6,871 bases of DNA. Origin: Bdellovibrionales bacterium. GTDB lineage: Bacteria > Bdellovibrionota > Bdellovibrionia > Bdellovibrionales > Bdellovibrionaceae. Below, piece by piece: positions 1 through 5,586 of this stretch. Positions within the stretch are counted from its first letter, which is position 1. Each line of letters opens with the position of its first letter. The translations under genes were made by a program, and so were the position numbers. The notes below the pieces were generated by a model. It had not been told where the DNA came from. It worked only from the letters and a program-made list of their open reading frames with translations, and ran no database searches. Location of the stretch: contig DAHVKR010000070.1 in NCBI GenBank assembly GCA_027320785.1, forward strand, positions 1 through 6,871, written 5' to 3'.

Positions 1-682
1 TCTCATAAGCACCTGGAAGAAACACCAAGGTGTCTCGCTCTCCGGACTGAACGGCTGTCTTTATTTTTTCAACCAAACGATCCGTCAAATTCGGCGCCCA
101 CATCAGCCCTTGAGGTTTTGTGTCGTAATATGTTTCAAGCGCACAGAGGCGCCCCGGCACATCTACGATGGGGTCTTGCTCTAAATAGTCTGATAACTTC
201 TGCGCATCCAGCGTAGCTGACATCACTACAATTTTGAGATCTGGTCTTTCCAACTGTTGCAGCTCTTTTAAAAGTCCAATAGCCACATCGGTGTGCAAAG
301 ATCTTTCGTGAAACTCATCCAAGATCACAATATCAAAATCAGACAAGGTTGGATCTGAAAGAATTTTCCGAGTCAACAAAGCTTCCGTCACAAAAACAAG
401 TTTTGTCTGCAAATTGACCTGCCGATCAAAGCGAACTTCATAACCCACTTTGTTTCCGATTTTATCATTTTCCTCTTCTGCTACCCGATAGGCTGCAGCC
501 ATCGCTGCAATTCGCCGAGGCTCTAGGACTAAAACTTTTTTTTGAGAGATTTCGATCAGTGCTGGAGGAATCCGAGTTGTTTTACCTGCGCCTGGGGCTG
601 CCGTGACCACGACTGAAGAATGATTTTTTAAAAGAGATTTTATTTCAGCCAGATAATCATCAACAGGCAGGTGCTTCTTCAT
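1..682 (-). CDS. hrpB: ATP-dependent DEAH-box helicase HrpB-like, N-terminal part (cut by left edge)
   Basis: This is the N-terminal 227 residues of an SF2 DEAH helicase; the reading frame is open to the window edge. Translation shows motif I APGAGKTT (about residues 29-36), VLVLEPRRIAA (motif Ia, about 50-60), VTEALLTRKI (about 98-107), motif II DEFH (122-125), motif III SAT (154-156) and the start of the second RecA domain with VFLPGAYE (about 220-227). DEFHERS instead of DEAH, together with EPRRIAA and FLPG, is the pattern of bacterial HrpB, an RNA-helicase-like cytoplasmic protein whose substrate is poorly known. The start is ATG at 682-680, because an in-frame TAA lies immediately upstream. 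No Shine-Dalgarno sequence is visible before it. It follows the coiled-coil gene by 32 bp on the same strand, so it is probably in that operon. HrpA is a less likely alternative because of the N-terminal position of motif I and the DEFH box. The C-terminal HrpB domain lies outside the window. Confidence 0.9.
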   Translation of the reverse strand, partial: MKKHLPVDDYLAEIKSLLKNHSSVVVTAAPGAGKTTRIPPALIEISQKKVLVLEPRRIAAMAAAYRVAEEENDKIGNKVGYEVRFDRQVNLQTKLVFVTEALLTRKILSDPTLSDFDIVILDEFHERSLHTDVAIGLLKELQQLERPDLKIVVMSATLDAQKLSDYLEQDPIVDVPGRLCALETYYDTKPQGLMWAPNLTDRLVEKIKTAVQSGERDTLVFLPGAYE

Positions 683-714
683 TTATTTTTTATAGACGCA
701 AAGAACGGCTGAAG

Positions 715-1167
715 TTAAGCCCAATCTTTGTCGCCCATTTCTTTTTCGTGAGTTCTCACCCATTGAAGCTTTTGATTGAGCTTTTGTAACTCTGAACTTA
801 ACGCTTCACCCTGATCATTCAATTGATTAATCCGAGTCAAAGTTTCTTCAGGTTCGCTTCCCACTAATTTTAAGCTTTCAAGTTTAGCGCTATTCAGCTC
901 AATTTCTTTATTAACGCTTTCAATCTGTTTATGAAGCTGTTTTCGTTGAGCCGAAAGATCTTTGATCAATTTAGAGATTTGCTCGCGCGTGAGAGCCTTC
1001 AAAGGATCATCTCCTTCAGGTTCATCATGATCTCTTAAAAGACCATCCCAAAATAGAGACCACTCAATTTTAAAGGGATTTGTGCTGGGTTTTGTTTCCG
1101 ATAAATCTTTGCTTTTTTCTGCTGAAGCTATCGTCATTCGCCTATGGCTGGTATCATCAGGGTCCAT
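715..1167 (-). CDS. Small coiled-coil protein of unknown function
   Basis: I do not recognise this 150-residue protein. It has no signal peptide or membrane segment, so it is probably cytoplasmic. Residues 1-30 are polar and likely disordered. A short conserved-looking segment with aromatic residues (IEWSLFWDGLL, about 34-44) follows. Then come two long charged, Leu/Ile-spaced helices (about 60-100 and 107-143) joined by a GSEPEE turn, which suggests an antiparallel coiled-coil hairpin. The protein ends in KDWA. Two starts are possible: ATG at 1167, or ATG at 1137 (Met11, giving 140 residues). Neither has a good ribosome site; a weak AGG lies 3 nt before the inner ATG. The candidate promoter at 1179-1206 would put the RNA start about 5 nt before the outer ATG, which favours the inner start unless the message is effectively leaderless. 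The helicase gene follows after 32 bp, so a role linked to that helicase is possible but unproven. The sequence composition looks like real coding DNA. Confidence 0.7.
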   Translation of the reverse strand: MDPDDTSHRRMTIASAEKSKDLSETKPSTNPFKIEWSLFWDGLLRDHDEPEGDDPLKALTREQISKLIKDLSAQRKQLHKQIESVNKEIELNSAKLESLKLVGSEPEETLTRINQLNDQGEALSSELQKLNQKLQWVRTHEKEMGDKDWA

Positions 1168-1178
1168 AAAAGCAATAT

Positions 1179-1206
1179 ACCATAAAGAGACGCTAACTAT
1201 TGTCTA
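1179..1206 (-). promoter_or_regulatory. Candidate sigma70-type promoter for the coiled-coil/hrpB pair
   Basis: Read on the minus strand, TAGACA (1206-1201, five of six matches to TTGACA) is followed after 16 nt by TATGGT (1184-1179, four of six matches to TATAAT). Transcription would begin near 1172, only about 5 nt before the outer ATG at 1167 and about 35 nt before the inner ATG at 1137. It sits in the only gap large enough to hold a promoter for this gene pair. A short dyad (1209-1223) lies just upstream of the -35 box. The region is AT-rich, so a chance match is possible. Confidence 0.4.
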
Positions 1207-1313
1207 GACTTTGTTAAGCAAAGCGTTAAATTCTCTTATTCAAGAATGTAATATATTGAAAATACTTATGAATTTGATTTTTTGAGATCTTTCATGACGC
1301 CAAATGTTTCCGG

Positions 1314-2351
1314 CTAAATACGGGCTGTTAAATGGAGGTCCCTCCCTACAGGCCTCGTTTTAATCGATTTGAGCTGTATTTTTTGCTCAAGGCTCGGGAT
1401 GGAGAAACCCTCAGTCCAACTCATGCCCTGCCCTATTAAGACAGGTGCCATAAACACATGAAGCCTTTGAACAAGATTTTCTTTTAAAAAACTCGCGAAG
1501 ATTTCGCCTCCGCCTTCGACCATCACACTTCGAATTCCTCGATTGTAGAGCTCATCTAAAGCTTCGCTTAAGTTGGAGGAAGATAAAATATGGATATGAT
1601 CTTTTGAATGAGTTTTAAAGATATTCAGCTCAGATGTATTTTTCAAAACATCTCCACTGCGATCTAAAACCACCACCTGATTTTCTTTTTGAATAGCGGG
1701 ATGGCGAACATTCAAACTCGGATTGTCTTGAAGAACTGTCTTCTTCCCCACAAGAACAGCATCATACTGAGCACGCAACTCGTGGACTCTTTGTCTAGAT
1801 TCGGGGCCGGTGATCCACTGGCTTTCTCCATTCTTCAGAGCTATTTTTCCATCTAAACTTTGAGCCACCTTCAGTGCGACAAAGGTTTTTTTATGACGAA
1901 AATTCCAAAGGAACTCTTCACATGCTTCTTCGAGATCATTTTTCAAAGGCCCTTGATATTCATTTACTTGAATGCCCGCCCGTCGAATGATTTCGGCTCC
2001 TTGGCCCGCCACCAAGGGATTGGGATCTATCAAGCCATAGGTCACTTGGGCTAGTGGCATTTGAGCTAACATCTTCGCACAGCTGGGAGTTTGCCCTTCG
2101 TGTGCACAAGGCTCTAATGTGACAATCACATGGGCACCTTGCAATTGCTCTTGAGACAGCCCTTTCAGAGCCTCAACTTCCGCATGAGGCTGACCAAAGC
2201 GAGTATGATGCCCTGTCGAGAGTAAATAACCTTGATGATCCAAAACCACACATCCCACTCGAGGATTGGGCGATACAAAGGCAAACCCTTTGTAGGCTTC
2301 ATCGATCGCAATTTGCATGGCTTGTTCAAGGCTTAGTTTATTCATTTTCAC
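1314..2351 (-). CDS. ribD: Bifunctional riboflavin biosynthesis protein RibD (pyrimidine deaminase / uracil reductase)
   Basis: RibD carries out two successive cytoplasmic steps of riboflavin synthesis: zinc-dependent deamination of the diaminopyrimidine made by GTP cyclohydrolase II, then NADPH-dependent reduction of the ribosyl to the ribityl chain. The full two-domain length is present (345 residues). Residues 1 to about 150 are the cytidine-deaminase-like domain, with SPNPRVGCVV (27-36), zinc ligand and general base H56-A-E58, and PC(8x)C with C82 and C91. DPNPLVAGQG (about 109-118) is typical of the family. Residues 156-345 are the reductase domain, with LKVAQSLDGKIA, SQWITG, VLQDNPSLNVR and VEGGGEIFASF (about 278-288). 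The start at 2351 is GTG and shares bases with the upstream helicase TGA (GTGA overlap). ATG at 2345 (343 residues) is an equally plausible start. No strong ribosome site is seen, which suggests translational coupling. No other rib gene is adjacent, and no FMN riboswitch is evident here. Confidence 0.97.
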   Translation of the reverse strand: MKMNKLSLEQAMQIAIDEAYKGFAFVSPNPRVGCVVLDHQGYLLSTGHHTRFGQPHAEVEALKGLSQEQLQGAHVIVTLEPCAHEGQTPSCAKMLAQMPLAQVTYGLIDPNPLVAGQGAEIIRRAGIQVNEYQGPLKNDLEEACEEFLWNFRHKKTFVALKVAQSLDGKIALKNGESQWITGPESRQRVHELRAQYDAVLVGKKTVLQDNPSLNVRHPAIQKENQVVVLDRSGDVLKNTSELNIFKTHSKDHIHILSSSNLSEALDELYNRGIRSVMVEGGGEIFASFLKENLVQRLHVFMAPVLIGQGMSWTEGFSIPSLEQKIQLKSIKTRPVGRDLHLTARI

Positions 2352-3646
2352 AACTGCTGATAAAAGTTTTTAACGTGAGGATCCACTCGAATTGAACGCT
2401 CATTCCAACGAAGAACCTTCAGCCCTCTACCATAACGAAGACGGCTCATAGCTACATAAGCTTGCCCAGGTTCCCACAAATTAGAAAGGTCACACCAAAG
2501 CTCGTCTAATGTGGCTCCTTGGGATTTATGAATAGTCGTCGCATAAGCCAAGGTCAGAGGAAATTGAATCACCGAAGCCACCACATTTCCGTCTGCGTCC
2601 AAATAACTAAACTGCTGCTTTTCTACAGTTACATCACGTCCGTGCTTTTTCTCTACGGTAATTTTGTCATCTTCTATCATGACGACCTGACCGCGAGTTC
2701 CATTCACCCAACGCTTATTCGGATCATTTTGAATAAACATCACCTCCGCACCGACTTTTAATTTTAACTGAGGAGGCACAGGTCCTTGCTTGATGAGGGT
2801 CTCTTGAAATTTTTCAGTTCCAAAATAAATCGAATCAATCGTTACTTCTTCAGAATCAATTTCAGATAAGCGTTTCAAGTTATACGTTAAAGATTGATCT
2901 CTTCGAGGGAAGAGCCTTGTGGCTGGATCTTCTTCATCGTGTTCAAACTGATGCTCATCCAAATATTCACGAACTTCAGCATCCACAATGCCCACTCGAA
3001 TTTTATTCAAAACATCCAAGTAGCGATCGTCCTGTACGCGCTCATTATGAGTGAGCACGAAATTCAAAAATCCCGATTTCTGCCAAACCTCATTTGAAAA
3101 AGCCCAATCTCGAGGACCTGAACGAGTCACGGGCGGAAGTTGCGCGAAATCTCCGACTGCAATAACGCGCATGCCTCCCCAAGGAAGCTTTGATTCTCGG
3201 GCATTTTGCGCTAAAGCCTCGGCCACTCGCAAAGACTCTCCTGAAATCATAGATACTTCATCCAGAATAATGCCCTCTACCTCACGTAATCTTTTTGCCA
3301 ATCTCTTGTCTTTGAGACCTCTTTGAAAGGTCGCCTCAGCTCCACCTTCCATAATTCCTAAGCCAAAAAAACTATGGAAGGTACGACCTCCGACCAAAAC
3401 CGCGGCCGCTCCCGTGCTGGCCAAAATAGGCATTTGTTTGGGGCCCAAATCTGAAACAAACTGGCGAATCACATAGGATTTCCCACAACCAGCTCCTCCT
3501 GTTAAAAAAATATTTTCGCCCGACTGTAAAAGCTCGAGAGCTTGCTTCTGATCGGGATTCAGAGCGTCGAATGCCTCTTTAGAGGAGGTTTTTGCGGCTT
3601 TTTTAAGTGGTTCTGTCTTGTGAGGCATGCGGATTCGTTTTATCAT
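2348..3646 (-). CDS. PIF1-like SF1B DNA helicase
   Basis: This is a complete 432-residue helicase of the PIF1/RecD/Dda type, ATP-driven motors that move 5' to 3' on single-stranded DNA. Numbering from ATG 3646: a Q-like LNPDQKQAL (about 29-37), Walker A GGAGCGKS (50-57), ASTGAAA and the adjacent FHSFFGLG (76-97, motif Ia; typical of PIF1), Walker B LDEVSM (128-133), VGDFAQLPPV (164-173, motif III), ATTIHKSQG (369-377, motif V) and AYVAMSRLRYG (396-406, motif VI). All catalytic motifs are intact. The frame continues upstream to a TTG at 3676, but that extension would overlap the start of the divergent rhodanese gene. ATG at 3646 with AGAG a few bases upstream is the better start; ATG at 3628 is a third choice. 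It is co-oriented with ribD and overlaps its start. Bacterial PIF1 proteins unwind G-quadruplexes and R-loops; no specific role is visible here. The exact subfamily is not resolved. Confidence 0.93.
   Translation of the reverse strand: MIKRIRMPHKTEPLKKAAKTSSKEAFDALNPDQKQALELLQSGENIFLTGGAGCGKSYVIRQFVSDLGPKQMPILASTGAAAVLVGGRTFHSFFGLGIMEGGAEATFQRGLKDKRLAKRLREVEGIILDEVSMISGESLRVAEALAQNARESKLPWGGMRVIAVGDFAQLPPVTRSGPRDWAFSNEVWQKSGFLNFVLTHNERVQDDRYLDVLNKIRVGIVDAEVREYLDEHQFEHDEEDPATRLFPRRDQSLTYNLKRLSEIDSEEVTIDSIYFGTEKFQETLIKQGPVPPQLKLKVGAEVMFIQNDPNKRWVNGTRGQVVMIEDDKITVEKKHGRDVTVEKQQFSYLDADGNVVASVIQFPLTLAYATTIHKSQGATLDELWCDLSNLWEPGQAYVAMSRLRYGRGLKVLRWNERSIRVDPHVKNFYQQL
3618..3646 (+). promoter_or_regulatory. 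Sigma70-type promoter for the rhodanese/5'-nucleotidase operon
   Basis: TTGTGA (3618-3623) and TATCAT (3641-3646, five of six matches to TATAAT) are separated by exactly 17 bp. The predicted RNA start near 3653 leaves a leader of about 23 nt carrying the GAGG ribosome site of the rhodanese gene. The promoter lies inside the 5' coding end of the divergent helicase gene, and its -10 box covers the helicase ATG (3646-3644). This is a pattern match only; no transcript data are available. Confidence 0.5.
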
Positions 3647-3664
3647 GATTCTCTTGGCAATTGC

Positions 3665-3668
3665 GAGG
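3665..3668 (+). promoter_or_regulatory. Ribosome binding site that fixes the rhodanese start
   Basis: GAGG ends 7 nt before ATG at 3676. It supports that ATG over the in-frame TTG at 3661, which has no ribosome site and would overlap the divergent helicase frame. Confidence 0.6.
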
Positions 3669-3675
3669 TCTAACA

Positions 3676-4038
3676 ATGGGTTTCACCGGATTTAATGAAT
3701 TTCAGCAAAATCCCCAATATCCTGAAGTCCAGGATATCTCTCCTCATCATGTTAAAGCGGCTCAGGAACACATCGTCCTCATCGATGTTCGAGAAAACGA
3801 AGAATGGAATGGAGAGTTAGGACATGTTGAGGGCTCCACTCTGATAAACCTCGGAGCGTTACCCGAAAACCTTTCTCATATTCCACAAGACAAACACGTG
3901 GTCTTGATTTGCCGCAGTGGGGCCCGCTCTGCACGCGCTGCCGCCTTTCTGAAGAGTCAAGGCTATACAAAAGTCTATAATATGCTGGGAGGCATGATTC
4001 TCTGGAATCGACAGGGGCATCCAGTTGCGAGAGAATAA
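3676..4038 (+). CDS. Single-domain rhodanese-like protein (putative sulfurtransferase)
   Basis: This 120-residue cytoplasmic protein is one rhodanese domain. It has DISPHHVKAAQ (20-30), IDVRENEEW (36-44, the conserved DVRE), GHVEGSTLINLG (49-60) and the active-site loop C79-RSGARS, a six-residue loop type similar to GlpE/PspE. It closes with GYTKVYNMLGGMILW (96-110). The nucleophilic cysteine is present, so it should be able to carry a persulfide and move sulfane sulfur; the acceptor is unknown. ATG at 3676 is chosen for its GAGG site; a TTG at 3661 would add five residues. The nucleotidase gene follows after 24 bp on the same strand, indicating a two-gene operon, though no biochemical link between the two is obvious. 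There is no signal peptide, so a periplasmic PspE-like role is unlikely. Confidence 0.93.
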   Translation: MGFTGFNEFQQNPQYPEVQDISPHHVKAAQEHIVLIDVRENEEWNGELGHVEGSTLINLGALPENLSHIPQDKHVVLICRSGARSARAAAFLKSQGYTKVYNMLGGMILWNRQGHPVARE

Positions 4039-4062
4039 AAGATACTTCGAAAAAGGAACAAA

Positions 4063-5460
4063 ATGAACAGCAACGTCTACGTTAATCGCACTCTCAATCT
4101 CAAAAAAATAAAATACCTTGGCTTGGATATGGATCATACTCTCGTTCGCTACAACAGCGAAAACTTCGAGAAGCTTTCTCACTCCATCATAAAAGAAAAA
4201 CTAATCAAAAATAGAGCTTACCCCGAAACTCTTCGTAAACTTCAATTCGACTATAACTTTGCCATCCGCGGTCTTGTTATTGATCGACAAAAGGGGAATC
4301 TTCTTAAATTAAACCGCTACACGGCCATCCGAAACTCTTATCATGGCCTAAAACCCATCGATTTTAAAAATCACCAAAAAATTTATAAATCGACATACAT
4401 TGATCTCAGCACCGGCCAATACTTAGCCATCGACACATTCTTTTCTCTTTCTTTAGCCGTACTCTTCTCTCAAATTGTTGATCTCAAAGACAATGATACT
4501 CAAAACAAATATCCTGAATACGCTAAAATAGCAGATGATGTTCTCGATGCCGTTGACGAAGCCCATCGAGATGGCTCTCTTAAAGATGAGGTTCGGAAAA
4601 ATCTTGACCAGTACATCATCATGGATCCCGCTGTTGTAGAGGGGCTCGAAAAATTTAAGCGTCATGGGAAAAAAATCTTTATCGTCACGAACTCTGACTT
4701 CCACTATTCAAAACTTTTATTGGATTATGCCATCAACCCATTCCTTAAAGAGCACAAATCATGGCATGACCTTTTTGAGTATGTGATCACCTTCGCTTCC
4801 AAACCTCGCTTCTTCTACGAAGGCGCTAAATACCTGAAAGTAAATCCAGAAGATGGTACGATGACCAATGTATCCGAAAAACTCACGCCCGGAATGTACC
4901 AAGGTGGAAATGCACGTCAATTCACGTCAGATCTCAATCTAGACGGAGACGATATTCTTTACATCGGAGATCACATATACGGCGATATCCTGCGATTGAA
5001 AAAAGATTGTAACTGGCGCACCGCCATGGTGATCGAAGAGCTCGCACAAGAAGTCGAGAGCAATAAAAAAGCTCAGCCTATCATTGATGAAATCGAAGGC
5101 TTGATGGCCAAGAAAGAACCTCTCGAGGACGACCTCACTCAAATGATGACTGAAAGAGTTGAGTCTGGAAAAATCGATGAGGTCCAATCCGAAACGCTTC
5201 AAAAAAAGATCACCGAGATCGACACACAAATTTCGGGACTCATCAAAAAACAACAAGTTCTCTATAACCCGCAGTGGGGACAGTTGATGCGAGCTGGAAA
5301 TGAGGAAAGTTATCTTGCTTACCAAGTCGAACGCTACGCTTGTGTTTACATGGCGAAGCTACAAGACTTGCTCGAGCTTTCGCCTCGTACTTATTTCCGA
5401 GCTCCACGCCGCGCTCTGAGCCACGAAAAAACAGCGACGGCAGTGGAAGAAATCGAATAG
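4063..5460 (+). CDS. HAD-IG family purine 5'-nucleotidase (cytosolic NT5C2-like)
   Basis: This 465-residue protein belongs to the HAD superfamily subfamily IG, the 5'-nucleotidases related to eukaryotic cytosolic purine nucleotidase (IMP/GMP preference), which remove phosphate from nucleoside monophosphates. HAD motif I is LGLDMDHTLVRY with nucleophile D22 and acid/base D24. Motif II is the TNS at 209-211 within FIVTNSDFHY. The motif III lysine is K247 in ASKPRFF. Motif IV is YIGDHIYGDIL with D303 and D308. A charged helical segment (about 325-400) precedes the typical terminal YFRAPRRALSHE (444-455). All catalytic residues are intact and the length fits the family. ATG at 4063 has an AAGGA site (4053-4057) 5 nt upstream. 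It is probably cotranscribed with the rhodanese gene. A role in purine turnover or salvage of nucleotides is inferred; the substrate cannot be told from sequence. Confidence 0.95.
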   Translation: MNSNVYVNRTLNLKKIKYLGLDMDHTLVRYNSENFEKLSHSIIKEKLIKNRAYPETLRKLQFDYNFAIRGLVIDRQKGNLLKLNRYTAIRNSYHGLKPIDFKNHQKIYKSTYIDLSTGQYLAIDTFFSLSLAVLFSQIVDLKDNDTQNKYPEYAKIADDVLDAVDEAHRDGSLKDEVRKNLDQYIIMDPAVVEGLEKFKRHGKKIFIVTNSDFHYSKLLLDYAINPFLKEHKSWHDLFEYVITFASKPRFFYEGAKYLKVNPEDGTMTNVSEKLTPGMYQGGNARQFTSDLNLDGDDILYIGDHIYGDILRLKKDCNWRTAMVIEELAQEVESNKKAQPIIDEIEGLMAKKEPLEDDLTQMMTERVESGKIDEVQSETLQKKITEIDTQISGLIKKQQVLYNPQWGQLMRAGNEESYLAYQVERYACVYMAKLQDLLELSPRTYFRAPRRALSHEKTATAVEEIE

Positions 5461-5480
5461 TAAAATTCCCTTAATCGCGA

Positions 5481-5508
5481 TCGGCTGTCGAAGATATCGA
5501 CATCCCGA
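5481..5508 (+). other. Stem-loop after the nucleotidase gene, without a T run
   Basis: The arms TGTCGA (5486-5491) and TCGACA (5497-5502) pair perfectly around a 5-nt loop. Flanking TCGG (5481-5484) and CCGA (5505-5508) extend the stem across a small internal loop. It starts 20 bp after the nucleotidase stop codon, where a transcript end would be expected. The downstream sequence has no T tract, so it is not a standard intrinsic terminator. It could be an RNA-stabilising or weak pausing hairpin. The rest of the 5461-5586 gap shows no gene and no convincing promoter. Confidence 0.35.
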
Positions 5509-5580
5509 ATACACCCACATTCTCCCCTAGAAGAATATGTCTCATTTTGAGTCAATGGCACAGCTTGCATTAATTCTAAC

Positions 5581-5586
5581 GGTGAT
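5581..5586 (+). promoter_or_regulatory. Unusual ribosome site GGTGAT abutting the start of the exported protein
   Basis: GGTGAT is complementary to the ATCACC portion of the 16S rRNA 3' end, the 3' half of the extended Shine-Dalgarno AGGAGGTGAT. In that register it is correctly placed directly before the tandem ATGs at 5587 and 5590. It supports a start at one of these two codons. Confidence 0.45.

Noticed and set aside
1261..1313. Terminator after ribD
   Set aside because: I looked for a GC-rich stem followed by a T run on the minus strand and found only AT-rich sequence and the short palindrome AGATCT.
1860..2054. Plus-strand open frame of 64 codons inside ribD
   Set aside because: It lies antisense to a fully recognised enzyme, has no ribosome site and its protein has no recognisable features.
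2519..3326. Three plus-strand open frames inside the PIF1-like gene (2519-2761, 2894-3097, 3051-3326)
   Set aside because: All are antisense to intact helicase motifs, overlap one another and have low-complexity or atypical translations; they are shadows.
3661..3676. TTG starts extending both divergent genes (3661 plus, 3676 minus)
   Set aside because: The extensions overlap each other and lack ribosome sites, whereas internal ATGs at 3676 and 3646 are better placed.
3779..4182. Minus-strand open frames over the rhodanese gene and the start of the nucleotidase gene
   Set aside because: They are antisense to conserved active-site sequence and span a junction of two well-supported genes.
4453..5325. 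Minus-strand open frames of 83 and 128 codons inside the nucleotidase gene
   Set aside because: They mirror the coding strand of a recognised enzyme; the longer one is a by-product of Glu/Lys-rich codons read backwards.
5547..5576. Possible promoter TTGAGT with TAATTC or ATTAAT before the exported protein gene
   Set aside because: The -10 match is poor, and the RNA start would fall at or within the GGTGAT ribosome site, leaving almost no leader.
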